A stretch of DNA of 64,000 nt from Lunularia cruciata (GCA_948567375.1 OX419759.1:53545493-53609492), one strand, 5' to 3'; positions 32,628 to 45,599 are shown, counted from the first letter of the stretch. The notes: a model not told the origin generated them from the letters alone. A program made the numbers and translations.

Positions 32628-33859
32628 TGTGACAACCCAATGTCAATATACTAATAATATAATCAATAAGAATAAAATTGTTCCCTTGAGGATACAGATT
32701 TGAAAGGACTAGAAATGAAAATAAAGTAACACAATATCACAGGTTATCTATTCTTACCTATTTGGCCTCTTGGGCAAGAACCACTCCCAAAAGAGGGTAG
32801 AGATACCCACTAAAGAATTCTACAAAAAATAGACATTAAAAACCACTCTAACAAAACATCTAGTTGAATAAACTCTTGATAGTAGTGGTTCACTTATGCC
32901 TCATGCCAAAGGCAATTCCTCTTGAAGAGCCTCTTTTATCTTGGCAGCTAGTCCCTCTTTATAGGTTTATTTCAGTTGTACTAATTATGCACATCCTGTC
33001 TTGGAAGACACAATCCAAATGAAATCCCAAATAGACTATCTTTGGCTTTTCTATTCTTTTGTATTCTCAATGCTCCATCATTCCCAAAACATGTCCTCAC
33101 ATTGACTTGCCTATTCAAAATGTCAAGGGTAACTTCCTTGATCTGTTCAAATTTCCTAAGTAGGTACTCATTCATGCTGAATGTCAAGGGTAACTTCCTT
33201 GATGTAGTGCAAATTGCCCAAGCAGGTACTCAAATACACAATCTTATTGCAAGATTTCTCACCTCTGCTTGACCTATCATACAAGCAACGTACGTGAAAG
33301 AAATTAAGCACAAAGGACTCATAAAAATCCTCAAGCTGAATAGTTTGATTATGAAAAAAGTGGACACAACTTCTTGGGGCTGCAGACCTTACATATAGTT
33401 TCCTAAACTCTTGATGAAGATGGCTAAGGAAAGCTATAAATCTTCTAATTACATCTACTCCACTTATCACTAATCTTACCTACTCATCTTATCCTAAGTG
33501 AAATTAAGAGGTAATTGCGCATCCACCACCAATCACAACTATGATTTGTCATTTACTCTATGTGTAATTATAGTTCTAAAATCTTTGGCTAAAAGAATAT
33601 CATGTACTCTATAAAGTATGTCAAGCCCAAGGGATTCTAGGATAAAGATCTTCCAAGGCCGAAGATGGTTCTAGGCCAAAGGTGTGTTCTATATTTAACA
33701 TATTTCTACCTATTTCCTTTTGGCTAGAATATCTTCATTCTAAAATCTACTTCAAGGAACTACCTTCACCCTTACTTTAACCAACAAGTCTATTTTGTCT
33801 TGGTATACTACAATCTCTCCTAAGAATGCCTTCATGGATTCCTCAAATTCTTTGAGGTG

Positions 33860-36240
33860 TGTTTGAGTAGTCTACTAGCTAGCTATTGTAGGCACTCATA
33901 TGTATAAAATTTTGCAATGAGAGTGTGCACTTGGGTGCTTGAATTTTAAGCCTTCAATTTCTCCAAGGAGGACTCCATTACCTCCTTTGCAATTCACACA
34001 AACTGGTCTCACATCATCTCCATCCTTGCCAAAATCATGGTCTTCTCCAAGTTGAATTGTGTATGACTTTCCTTCATCTCAACCAAGATCTCCTCCCAAA
34101 TGGCTACTCTATCTTTCTCCTTTTTATTCTCCATGAGCTTCTTCACTTGCACATTGGCCACTTGCAGCTCCTCTTGTTGTCAAAATTTTATTGCAACAAG
34201 AACCACATTTACCTTATCAACTTCTCCATTAAGGGCATCAATCTCTTTTGCTTGAGCCTTTATCATTTCCACAAGTTGTCTCTTATGGTGCATTTCTTCT
34301 TCCTTAAGATATTTTTCCTCCTACAGGTACTTTGTTAGTGCTTCTCCATCTTCCCTAAGCTTTGGTGCCTCTTGCACCAAGTCATTACTCCTTTGCCCAT
34401 CTCCAAGCATTGAGCACAAACTTCATTCAATTCTTCCTCCACCTGCACCCACACCTATTCTTGCACCACTCCTTGCACTAATCAGTGGAGATGAGTGAGA
34501 AGTGTAACATAATCCATAACCTTCCCATGACATTCTTTGTCATGGGAAGAAGATGCTCCATCAACTCCAACATTGGGCCTAATGTGTCTATGACCAATTT
34601 GGAAATTGGCACCATGAACATTGGAGCAGCATCTCTCCTACTCAAGCTTGCTTCTTTTACTGTTCTAACTAAGACCAAAGATCCATTCCCCTCCCTCTTG
34701 ATCTCAAAAAATAGTGTGGGCTTGACTCACTCAGGTTCTTCCTGCATCAAAGGACTTGGATCTTGGATGATCCTTTTTCTTTAAGCTCACCTTTTGGCTA
34801 AAGTCCTTCCTTGTTATAAAGTTCATCTTTGGGCGCCCAAAGTCCTCCTTCCACTTGGCAAGAGACTGCATTGTTTATGAATTCTGTTGCATTGAGAACT
34901 TCTTCTCCTCTAAGTATTCCTTCTTCTTGTAATTTTGCCTCTCCCATAGATGGGAACAAAGGTAAACTAGCCATCCTTGAGCTCTCAATTATAGTCTTTG
35001 TAGGGATGGCAGGTCTAGTTTCTCCATAAAATCTCCCAAGCATTCTTTCTTCTGCAAGAAGATTGCTCTTCACCCTTGGAGGAGTTTGGGCCCAGGGTCA
35101 ATTGTACTTCGTCACCTTGGTCCTTGGTTACCTCCTTTTTTTGAAGAAATAACAATCCTTGTGAATAATTTCTTTTTGGTGGTGGGTGTAGGGTCTGGTT
35201 GTGTCTAATGTCACCTTTGTCCTCTACTACTTCTTCCTCCTCCTCATCCTCTTTGTCCCATCACTTGTAGCCTAGAAGGAGTTTTATACCTCTTCCTAAT
35301 TATTGGCCCTGAGGCACTCTCTTACTACCTTTGCTTCTCAAAGCCCAAAGTGTTGTATTCTTCCTTCACTTTGACATACTTCCTAGTATGGGAAAAATGT
35401 GCAATCACCTTGGTATATTTTCTTACCATTATTTCTCTTTCTTGAGGCTCTTCAAAATGTCCTATGGGGAAGAAGTGGTTGAGGTACTTCTCCTTATCCA
35501 CTACAATTAGCAAATCCATTCTCAAGTAGAAATGGATGACAAAGAGAGATACCAAAATCACTCCTTCTTCTTTGTTCATATTCCCCACAAGCTCTCTTGC
35601 CCTTGCTCAAAACATTGCTGCCCAATTGATAGGTCTTTCTTGGTAAAAATACTCAAACAAGATTGCTTGACTATTGTTCAAGTAAGTTCTTTGTTTAGAC
35701 TTGAACAACTTCATTATTAATTGGACTAAGATCCTCCTTACAAGATCGTTAATACCAAAGATAGACCAACCATGGTCGGTCTTGCTATCCCTAAATGTTG
35801 CCTTGAACTTGGCTTCAAGAGTCGAGTCAAGTCAAGTCAAGGCAACTCTAAGTACTATCTAGTGTAATGGCATTTGGGAGAGAATTCCTAAGCCCAAACA
35901 CTCTTCACCAATGCTCTTTTATCCAAGCAAAGAGATTCCCTCTTAGAGTTTCCATCCTTGGATTGCAATTATCCCTAATCTCATGTAGCACTGCATGGTC
36001 ACTCAATTCCTACTTCCATAGAAAGAATGCTAATTCTTGTCTATAGTGCAACGCCTACTTAACCAATCTTGGGGCTTTGATTATAAACTCAAGCATTCTC
36101 CTCATCTTCCTTGGCCCTTGAGAGGTTGGTACTTCCTTTCCTTTTGATCATCTCATCCTTCCTAATTCATCTCACACTTCCCAATCCTCCTTGTGCAATC
36201 ACACAGTCTCATAATTTGAATTTGTAAGTGTTGGAACTTC
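33860..36240 (-). pseudogene. LTR-encoded reading frame, E1 3' LTR copy
   Basis: Minus-strand coding remains inside the LTR, in element sense. Recognisable segments are GNMNKEEGVILVSLFVIHFY (near 35585) and KYTKVIAHFSHTRKYVKV, then SLSRRDAAPMFMVPISKLV (near 34640) followed by LELMEHLLP. The same order of segments is found in the LTR copies at 46480-48640 and 51150-53337. Function is unknown. It is broken by many stops. Confidence 0.5.
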
Positions 36241-36631
36241 TCATCGGGGGTAAGGAAATCCTAACTGGTCTCATGCTTGTTAACTTTGCAAAAAGTGAAA
36301 TAGATCTAAGCCCAATATAGATATTTAAGGTGATGGTCAAACCATTACAAAACCATTACAAATTTTTGGGTGTGCTCTTTGGTGAGCAGTTGCTTCTCAT
36401 GTGAGGGGTTAATACAATCAAAGTGTCATCAATTGTAGTTCTTGATCTATTGGTGCTAAATTTACTCACTAACTTTCAGGTCAAGGGGCTTCTTGGCCAA
36501 ATTTATTTTTTAGCCAAAGGTCATCCCAAGGCAAAGGTCTCATTTTAGGATGAAGATCTCCCATGGCAAAGGGTTTCCTCACCAAAGGTTCTTTGTTTGA
36601 CAACCTTCTTTATTGAAGAGCCATGCCTCAT

Positions 36632-38827
36632 TGTTGTACTTTGCCTTTCTCTCTCCAGGAACACATATGGTGCCTAGCTGTGGAGCTTATGGATTAATGT
36701 TTGTGTGCAATCTATCACTACTAGTCTTAGCATGCATGTTACTCAACCATCAAATCACTCCACTCTTGTTTCTAGTATCCCTTCTACCAAGTAGGGCATT
36801 AGTAGGCAACCTAACCTATCACACAACACACACTCTTGGTCTATTGGTCATCACTTCTAGCACAACCAAAGAGAAATACATAGCACTCCTAGAATGAAAG
36901 AATCTAAGCACAATGCTTGCACACCAATCCAAGCCAATAGGGCATACAAACAAACATGCAAGCATGGAGCCAATCCCACCATAGAATTCAATAACTCTCC
37001 ATGTTTTGGGCAAAATTTAGCTTCAGAGCCTCTTGCCCTATCTTCATGCTGATTTTGATATATATTCCAAGTTTCTTCCAAGCTGTACTCAGATTTTTAA
37101 ACCAATTTTTACTCCAAGTGGGGAAATTCTATACCTTTTTGAATGTGGAAAACTTTATGCAACTAAGATAAATATAACCTTTCTTGTGTTTCTCTAAATC
37201 AAATGATCTAGAACTAGATAAAAAGCCTATAAGATAAGTTTTCCAATGGCATGAAACAAGCTCCAATCTGACCACTATAGCTCCCTTGACAAGCTCTCAA
37301 ACTTGGCCAATTTTTTTGTAGTTTCCACCCTAATTTTGAAATCCCTAATTGAGGGTTTTCAAACCTGGTTCTTGGCAATAATTCCCATAATTTTGAATCA
37401 TAGGTACACATAATCCTCATAAATAGCCTAGAAACCTAAAATCCTCAATCATAGTCACAAAAGTAAGAGAATTGACATTCAATCATGATTGAAGATAAAA
37501 ATGCTCTACTCAACTTACGATAGTATTTTTAGTAAAATTTGTTGCATCAACTCTCACTCTCCATGAACCTAAAGCCAACCAAATTTTACATAATAGCTTT
37601 TTGTCCCTTGTCTAACCCTTGCAAAGTTTGATAGCCTCATCCAATCTAGATCTCTAGATATGGATCAATTTTTGAGTTGTGCTAACTTGTGAGCTTTACA
37701 TACCCAAGTATACTTGATCCAAGACCTTGAATTCTATATTTGAGGAATAAACATGAAACCTTTGCACAAAGGTGTAAGATCTAACTACCAAAAAAATTTA
37801 TAAGCTGATTTGAACCATAACATCAGGAATGACAAAAGCTCCAAACTTGATCATCATCTCATTTCCAACACCTTACTTTCTATTGCTCAACTTCAATCCA
37901 CTAGAGCTGATATGAGATTAAACCAACACTAAAATTTCTTTCACTAAGCACTATAAGCACTCTATTTACTCTCCAATCCCACTTATATATTATAAAAATG
38001 TCTCATGAAGCTCTCCAAATTCTCCAATTTGTGCACCTAAGTATGAATTCTACCCCCTCAATCCAATTGATCATATCACCTTGAAAATTCTAATCAAATC
38101 ACTTGTTTTCTATATCCAAATTGTAGCCTATCAGCTCTTCTCTCTAATTTTGGTCTTTTTTCCTCAAATGCCCTCCCTTAACTCCTTTAATGGTCAAAAA
38201 AATCTAGACTTTTCCTTTGAGGACCCAATCACTTGCATTTTTGTCATTTAGTTGGTTCTCTTTTTGCCAAATGGACCCTACAACTCCAAATTTGAAGCCA
38301 ATGAATGAGATTAAGTTTTTCTCCATCTATAATAGCATATAGATTTTCAAGTCCCAGACCCGCTCCTAAGTAAGCATAGGAAGAACAATTGCATCCAAGC
38401 TTTCTATCACCAACTCCATGAATGCAGTCCCGAATTGCTCTACCATCCAACCCCAATGTTCATCATAGTGTAGAATCTGAAGCCTGATGAGAAAAATATT
38501 TGGGAGTGGCAGATCAAGAGCACAGGATATCTCTTACTCAAATGCTTCCTCCCATGCTCTGCTACAACTCTCACTCCTACATCCTTCTCTTGCTCAAGAC
38601 TCTTAAAACTAAAATCACATTTTTGCTAACTGTCCATCACCTATATACATAAGAGCCTCAAAGAGGACAAGACCATAATCCACATGGCCATTCATACACA
38701 TATAGATAGATTTCTCACTTGGTAATAGCTCAACCATGAGATCCATCCTACAATCTACTCCAATAATGTGGAGATAAACCATATTAAACTCCTTTTTTAC
38801 TAGTTATACAAAGCACAACACAACATT
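36632..38827. repeat. Probable 2.2-kb solo LTR (family F) in E1 3' LTR
   Basis: This 2,196-bp block is absent from the matching place in the E1 5' LTR and from E2. Its termini are complementary (TGTTGT and ACAACA). It is flanked by CTCAT and TTCTT, which could be a decayed 5-bp duplication of a site reading CCCTT in the uninterrupted copy. No coding domain was recognised. Orientation is undetermined. Confidence 0.6.
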
Positions 38828-39043
38828 CTTCTCTTTATCCAGATCCACTATTGTTGGTTCTCTTGCGGCAGATTTCTTCCATGTCACCTTTCTCCTTGAA
38901 GGTTCAGTTCTCCTTGGGGTGGAAGGCAATCAATACTAAGCCTCCCTTCTTCCTTGTTGACCAAATATTTCTTCATTCTTCATGCTTAAACTAAGTAAAT
39001 TGAAAGAAAAAAGGTCCACTTTGGATAGAAGTGAGGTACCACA

Positions 39044-39058
39044 TACCCCCTCCTCAAA
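39044..39058 (-). other. Polypurine tract of E1
   Basis: Minus-strand TTTGAGGAGGGGGTA abuts the 3' LTR. The equivalent tract of E2 (61822-61837) is nearly identical. Confidence 0.8.
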
Positions 39059-39090
39059 TATGAGCATCCCTAAAAACTTTAGAGTTGCTC

Positions 39091-39771
39091 TATAATACCC
39101 ATTGGTGCATGTATGGTCTATAGGAAAATTAAGTTTGGTGTTGTAAGTAGTTGAGAAATATACTCTATGTATAGTTTAGCCAAGCTTCTACATTATTCAT
39201 GATTAGCTAGAGTTAGTCCTAGCTAAGATAAAGGTGACCCTATTCTAGAGGAAGGAGAAAGAGTGAGCATCACTTTTTTTCTTCTAGTGTATTGACTTGG
39301 TATTATTCCTAGTTATCTGGTTTTGCGTAAAGAGATGAAAACTCTAGGGCCCACAAGCTTTGTTGGTGCAAATTTTTTTATAGTCCAAGGATAGCCCATG
39401 TCAAGTATCCTTGAGTTAGTTGATAGGAGGATAAGACCACCTACTCAAAGGATTATTCCTATGTGTATGGATATTCCTTTTGACTTTTGACTTTTGACTT
39501 TATATGACTTTTAGCCTAGTAACTTGAGTTACCCCAATAATTTTTAATTTTGGTGTGTAACTTTTTCACAAGTTTATAAGCTAGGAGTGAAGGTTACTCA
39601 TTGTACTTTCATCTGCAACTATCTCCCTCTCATTGAGTCTAGAAGATGCCTTGGAATTTCAACCTTAGAGGAGTGTGATGGAGTTGGGGAAGTCCTTGCT
39701 TTCTTAGTTCATGGTGTACTACTTTAATAGCCATCAAGGTTCATCTTGAGTTAGAGATAGGCTTGCTTGTA
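39091..39771 (-). repeat. Solo LTR, family C, copy 2
   Basis: This 681-bp block matches copy 3 (56618-57288) in the same orientation and copy 1 (2838-3528) in reverse. The flanking 4-mers are GCTC (39087-39090) and GCTT (39772-39775), differing by one transition. A short run of TTTGACT units is at about 39477-39503. Confidence 0.75.
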
Positions 39772-39814
39772 GCTTCTTCTTCATCTCTCAATTGTAGTAT
39801 TTGCAAAAACATCA

Positions 39815-40850
39815 CATGCTGACTCGAGTGGTAAGTAGATTCCTCTTCATATTATCAAGTTGTAGGGACCCATTTTTGTAGAGCTTCTCTACTCATTAAG
39901 GTCCCATCCATTGAAAATGTAATTTCCTAAGAAAGAAATTTTGTCAATTGTTGTACAACAACACCAACTCCCCTTTTGCTATTTTCATAAGTTGGATTTT
40001 TGGTCATGAACCTCTTTTCTTCTTTCTTGAGCTTCCTTGGTGCAATTGTTGGAGTTATCTCTCTTTTCCTCAAAAAACATCAATTACTACATCTGGAGAG
40101 CCTAAATATCTTCTTTAGTAATCCATTTTTCTAGTAGAATTCTGTAGGTGGGCACCTCAAATTTGATAGACAAAATGGGATGGAGCCCATTTGTGAAAAA
40201 GTAAGGTGTTTGCTTTTTTGTGATATTCTCAATGATGCAATATGCCCACAAAGTTGTTAGAAACTTGGTATCTCAATCATATACATAATTCATCATGATT
40301 TTGTTTAGTATTTTGCACAACAATCCATTGGCTCTTTTTGTCAATCCATTTGCTTTGAAATTGTAGATATTTTTCCTATGTTTAATCTTTAAAAATTGAG
40401 GGACTCCAATAGTGTATTCAAAAAATGAACTCCCCTATTACTCACTAATTTGAGGGAGAAGCCATACCAAGAGATGACATTGTAGAAGAAGAACTCTGCT
40501 ACTGTATTTGCATCATCTTTCATAGTACCTTTTGCTTCTACAATCTTTGTTGCATAGTCAATGCAAACCAAAATGTATCTTTTTTCTCTGGATTTTGTGG
40601 GCAGGTTGTGTGTTGACCCTACAAAATCAATTCCCCATTTCTCAAATGGAGCTAAGGGCAGAATTGGTCTAAAGGGCCCTTGGGATGAAGGCGTGGGTTG
40701 TCCCATACATTGACATGCATCACACCACTTGATGAACTGGTGGACATCCTTGTACATGGTCAACTGCCAATACTCTATTGCCAAAAAATAATTTCACCAA
40801 ATTTTTTTGGGCAAAGTGTCCTCCTACAACTTCTAAGTCAAGTGTTATAT
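39815..40850 (-). pseudogene. Integrase of E1
   Basis: The open core at 40784-40389 has the finger end (WCDACQCMGQ) and WGIDFVGS with the first Asp. The second catalytic position reads SNRGVHF where SDRGTHF is expected (Asp to Asn). The C-terminal tail (LHPILSIKFEVPTY; a GPY-like MGPY segment near 39880) follows in other frames towards 39815. It is close to the E2 integrase. Confidence 0.75.
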
Positions 40851-40999
40851 TACTCCTCCTACTTCATAGGATTCTAAACAACATCAAACAACTCTATTGC
40901 CTCCCAATTTGAACAAGATATTCCTCTTCAATAGATATGGACCCATTTTGTGGAGAAATATCACACTCTACTCTAAATCCAATCCTTCAAGGCACTATA

Positions 41000-41690
41000 A
41001 CATGCGGAAGTACCAGAACTCAAAAGAGTTGCATGTCACCTTTGTTGTTGAAATTTGAAAGATTTCTTCATCCAAAAATATGTCATTCAAATCTTTGGCT
41101 TGATCACTAGGTTTTAGCTTGGACAAGAAATCAGTATTCTCATGTTATGATCCTTTCTTGACCTGAATGGTGTAAGTAAATTCCTAAACTAGTAATACCC
41201 AATGTGGAATTTGTCTAGAAAATTGGCCATCCTTATTAAATGCTGCAATGTATAATGGTCTACATGGAAGATAAATTCGTTCCATTGCAAGTAGTGATGG
41301 AACTTCTTGCAAGCATACACCATCCTCAAAGCTTCCCACTCAATGGTGATGTAGTTCTACTCTACAATAGAAAATTGTAGATTGATATAGTACATAGGGT
41401 AATGTTTTTCGTTCTCATCCTTTTGGTTGAGGATACTACAACTACAACAAAGGAGGTGTCCATGTACACATGGAAATTATTTTCCCAATTAGGAGCTTGC
41501 ATCACTGGGGTTTCCACCAACTTGGTTTTTAGTATGACAAAGGCACCCTCCTACACCTTAGTCCAAATATAGTCTTTGGCCTTCTTCAATAAATTTATCA
41601 AGGTTGTTGCTTGTATTGCATAGTTGGAGACAAACCTCCTATAGCAGCAAATATGGGCAAAAAAGGCCCTTATCAAGGGCCTTGAGATAC
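41000..41690 (-). pseudogene. RNase H of E1, RT core missing
   Basis: Reading leftwards from about 41690, the frame enters at the RT connection (CCYRRFVSNYAIQA), continues to FHVYMDTSFVV and IEWEALRMVYACKKFHHYL, then FHVDHYTLQHL. On the upstream side of 41690 the sequence is the N-terminal pol segment (LFVKYEIDKYLKAL). The RT fingers and palm found in E2 at about 59240-59870 are therefore absent, and the junction is near 41690. Confidence 0.65.
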
Positions 41691-41959
41691 TTATCTATTT
41701 CATACTTTACAAACAATGAGCATTTGGGATTGAGTCGCTATTGTCCTTGTTGAACAAGGTCCACTCCTTCCAAGTTGATTCAATGTTCTCTAAATTGCCT
41801 AGGAATTTAGAACATCTGCTCAATCTTCCAAGTAAAATTGTCTTGGTATTCCCAAAATAGGCAAGCATCGTCTACAAACTTCCTTCTTAGACATAAACTT
41901 GGAAGCTTTGAGTTATTTCTCTTTGTTTATTTGCACATATTGGCAATCATCCAGGTGGA

Positions 41960-42862
41960 AAATGCCCTCTACATGACTGATAGGGCTAATTCCTAAGAGT
42001 GAAAATTTTCTTCGGACCTTTGGCGTGATCATTCCTTTTGGCCTCAAATTAAATTTCATAACACTTTAGGTAGTTCACCTTGTCCTCTCTTGACAAACCT
42101 TTGACTCATCCAAAGTTCCTTCTATATAGTTTTCTTCCAAAGACAAGGTTTCTCCCAAATGAGGCACCTTCTTCTAGCATACATTAACAGATTTGGTGTC
42201 AGTGGAGTTGGTATTGAGGAAATGTAATTTGTGTTGGTACCACTCTCCTATTACTCTTGCTCCATACAACTTAGGTCTTCCTATCAGCATAGGATAATTC
42301 ATTTTGGTTTACATGGCAAAAGACAATATAATCCAGACAAAATGTTACTCCACCTATGATTGTAGGAGCATTGGACAACATCATCTCCAAGTTTGATCTA
42401 CAAAGTGGAGGATATAAGGTGTTGGCTTGAAACTTGTATATTTTAGTTTGAGCATAGCTTCCTCTATCATTAAATTCACTCTAGTCTAGACTTGATGGGT
42501 ATTGATTGGATTATATAGCCATTAATCTCTATCTCCACCTTTGGAGATCCTAGATCCTCTAACTCCATTCCATAAATTGCAAGAAGATTACATTGTTTCC
42601 TTGCTTGTACTCTTCAAAGTGCTAGAGTTACCTACATTTTGTACAACTTGTTGTCCTTCCACAATTGCTTGAAGGTGACATATGCTTTAGAGAATCCTAG
42701 GTTGGCAATGATGTCATATTGAGACATTCCCAAAAGAGAAGTGGTTCTTCTTCTTTGCTTCTTCTTGGATTCAAGGCTGGAACTTCCTTCAATGGTGAAA
42801 CATTCTCTTTGGTTTCCTTTGGCATTGGAGATTTTGGAACAAAGGTCTTTACGTTGGAGCAC
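41960..42862 (-). pseudogene. Protease and N-terminal pol of E1
   Basis: This is degenerate coding that aligns with E2 58180-59080. Matching segments are YDIIANLGFSKAYVTFKQLW (near 42720) and, towards 42000, LLGIS with a following LDDCQ. The protease active site cannot be read with confidence in this copy. Confidence 0.5.
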
Positions 42863-43059
42863 TTGGCCTCAAATCCACTTGTATTCAAGTAATTTGTGGA
42901 TGAATCTTTGGCCTCAAGTACCTTTAACTTGATATTCAAGTCTTGACTAAGAGTACTTGACAAAGACGATTTTACTTTTATGGCTTGGTCCTCTAGTTGG
43001 ACTTTCCATAGCTCTTCTTCCACAAGGCTCTAGACTTCCCTTTGAATGTCTATCTAATA

Positions 43060-43755
43060 CTAAGAGTTAGTACTTGGGTTGACATTTACAATGGGAATGA
43101 GAGTCTCCAAAGAGTTTGGCTTTGCCATGCTAGCAAAGTCCCTTGAATCTTCTTTGCTCTTGACCTTAGTCAGTAACCTCACTTCCTTGTTGGATAGAAT
43201 TTTCTTGAGTTGAGCATGACTCTTTCCTTTCTCTTTTGATGACTCTGAGGTATCATGGGAGGAAATGCTATTGGCTAGTTGCTTGGTTGAATGTGTTGCC
43301 ACTTGATTTACCTCTAAATTGGGCCATCCCTCCTCATTTGATAGAATTGGGTTGTCCACCTTTACCTCCTTTAGGCTCATGTAATGAACATCTGTATCTC
43401 TTTTAGCAAGAAGAGTGTAAGGTATAAACCTTATAGGGAGTCTCTAGACAAGAGGATGAGGATAAGTTGACCTCACATGACTTAGATTATACCACAAATT
43501 ATATGGCGACAATCTTCTAGGTTCAAGACAATTTGACACATAGTGACTCATTGCTCTAAAAGTATAACACATACCAGCAGGTGGATTTTGCTTGGGAGGC
43601 AAAGCCCTTTGTGGTAGTTCATTAGCAACTTGCTCTAGATATGTTTAACAAGGGGTAGTTGCAAGAGGTGGCTAGGGTAGGGCAAGAGATACCTCTTCTA
43701 TTGCAAAGACTTGGTCATCTTTCTCCGCATAATATTCCTACTTTTCCCATTCTTG
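43060..43755 (-). pseudogene. gag: gag C-terminal part of E1
   Basis: A decayed zinc knuckle (CYTFRAMSHYVSNCLEPRR, second Cys lost) lies near 43515-43572. An open 106-codon frame (43380-43060) follows, with KGKSHAQLKKILSNKEVRLL. It aligns with E2 57405-57897. It is separated from the rest of gag by the family-B LTR at 43768-44179. Confidence 0.65.
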
Positions 43756-43767
43756 CTTTGATACCAA

Positions 43768-44179
43768 TGTACAAGATCAAGATCAAGGAGAAAAATAGAA
43801 GAATAGAAACTCACATTGGGACACTTGAATGTGGGAAAAATCAGAATACCTAGCATGAGCTTTGGCCTTGGTATTTATAGGTAGTATACAAGGCCCTTGA
43901 GAAGCTTCTCAAGAAGATTCCTTGAACCCCTTTCTTAGAGTGCAAGCCAAGTTAACTAGGAAGCTTCTCAAGAAGCTTCCTTTAAGAACCTGTCTACTTG
44001 GCGTGCTAGCTAAGCTAGTTGGAAGCTTCTAGAAGCTACCTGCTTGGGGTGCAAGTTAAGCTAGTCGGGAAGCTTCCCAAGAAGCTTCCTAGATGCTTCT
44101 AGAATATTCTAGGCTAATTTGGCTTATTCTTTACTTTGTAAGCCTTACCAATAACGTCTCCAAACTTCATATTGTTACA
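43768..44179 (-). repeat. Family-B LTR with adjacent primer-site remnant, in E1 gag
   Basis: This 412-bp LTR starts at 44179 (minus strand TGTAACAATATG) and ends TTGTACA at 43768, matching the LTR at 24976-25388. About 15 bases next to its end (43753-43767) are extra relative to the uninterrupted gag of E2. They contain TGGTATCAAAGC, one mismatch from the tRNA-Met primer site. No clear target duplication is seen. Three perfect heat-shock units are at 44022-44034 and TATA at 43872-43879. Confidence 0.8.
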
Positions 44180-44184
44180 CATCT

Positions 44185-45130
44185 GATGTAGAGGAAGAGG
44201 GTCAGTTAGAAAAACACTTTGTGTTGGCATGTCATGGCTTCCCATAGGTGGTGCATCATATGTTGGGCTATATGTATGAAGGGAATTTTCTTCTTTCCTT
44301 TGCACTGATCATCTACACTTTGAACTCTACAAACTCCTTGATGAGTTCTTCTAACTTAGGGAGAATCCAAGAAAGGGATTTTGGAGTATTAGTCACGTTC
44401 AGCCTACAAACACCTCATTGTTCCTTCCTCTACTCCTTCTCATCTCCCAAGAAGGATGATGAAAGAGTGTTTGTACTAGATGAGTTAGGTGATAGTGAGA
44501 GTAGCCTCTAGCCTCATCTTTTTGTTGCCTTCTTTTTGTTGTGCCCTTGGGAAAATTTCCTCCTAATATAGCCATCATGGCTTACTCATATAATTCTATG
44601 GACTTGATGATCCTTCCAAATGTGTTGTGATCTTGCTCTTTAGCAAAGACTTAGAGTTTGGCAAATAGTCCTCCCAAGAGCCATCCCACTACTTGAGTAT
44701 CTAAGCAGCCCAAGATTGTACCTCTATAAGAGACTTGACTAAGCAAACTATGGAATCTCTCCATGTAATCCCTCAACTTCTTGGTTTTCTTACACTCCAA
44801 ACTGTAGAGGGTAGCAAATACATTGCCTCATAATCTAGTCCTCTAAAACATTCCAAGAACAATCTCCTTATGGTTGGCCAATCTTCCACATCTCAAGATA
44901 CTGGCTGATATGTGTAGACTAGTTTAATGCCCTCTTCTATAGAAAATTGGGGAATCTCTAAAGCATGTTTGCTTCTACATCTTTGTGATCAGCTACAAAA
45001 ATAGACTTGGAATCCTTCATAAAAGTATTCGGATCTTCTTCCTTATCTTTTCCCTTGAACTTTTGGTAGTTTTGCCTTGTGAAGGGAACATGGTTGACCA
45101 TTGGTTTATAAACAAGGGTCACACTTGGAG
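44185..45130 (-). pseudogene. gag: gag N-terminal part of E1
   Basis: From about 45107 (VNHVPFTRQNYQKFKGKD) the capsid-like sequence runs to SVFLTDPLPLHQM at 44180. It aligns with E2 gag 55640-56570 (NHASFTRQN, then KFKGKDEKEDTS). Stops are frequent. The start codon is probably the Met just upstream (MVNH), by comparison with MANH in E2. Confidence 0.6.
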
Positions 45131-45599
45131 TAAGACCCTCTCTTGTAGAAGAAGGATAAAGGAGGTCCTACTCAAGATCAAGAGAACTTTCCCTTTGGTT
45201 GATCAATGATGACAACACACTCAAATGAGGATCTTTAAAGTCAGTTATCATACCAATCATGAGTCTAACCTCTAGAGTGATTCCGCATGCTAGTTCTTCT
45301 ATGAAGAGTTCTTGTGGAATGGTTAGCAATTGCTCTTCTTTTCTATGTGCAATAGATCCTCTTCTTCTTATACAAGCTAGGGTTGAGAGATTAGCCCATA
45401 GTCTAGTTCTTTTTCCTCCAAGGTGAAGAGTATCACCTTGATCTTTTCTCTCTTCAGCGGTAAGTTGCTCAGAGTTGCATGTCTAATCTTCCTCAAATGC
45501 TCTCAACTTACAAGAAGTGTGAATTTCTCTTGGTTTTGGAGTCCTTGTCATCATTCATTGCCTTGCCTATTCTTACTTCTAGCCACTCCAAGGAGTGTA

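Larger units (their letters stand above)
32628..39043 (-). repeat. 3' LTR of E1 (with a 2.2-kb insertion)
   Basis: The LTR runs from TGTGGTACCTCAC (minus strand, at 39043) to TTGTCACA at 32628. It aligns along its length with 45625-49280 except for the insertion 36632-38827 and smaller gaps. It contains a 61-bp-spaced duplicate of TGTCAAGGGTAACTTCCTTG at 33121 and 33182. Confidence 0.85.

Noticed and set aside
33121-33201. Independent tandem repeat locus
   Set aside because: The same 61-69 bp-spaced duplication occurs in the other E1 LTR and in E2, so it is part of the LTR.
39477-39503. CRISPR-like or satellite array of TTTGACT
   Set aside because: A few short units inside a known solo LTR, shared in shorter form with its other copies; too short and in a plant genome.
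44248-44511. Plus-strand 87-codon gene
   Set aside because: It is antisense to E1 gag; the similar minus-strand frame at 56239-56481 is antisense to E2 gag in the same way, which explains their resemblance.
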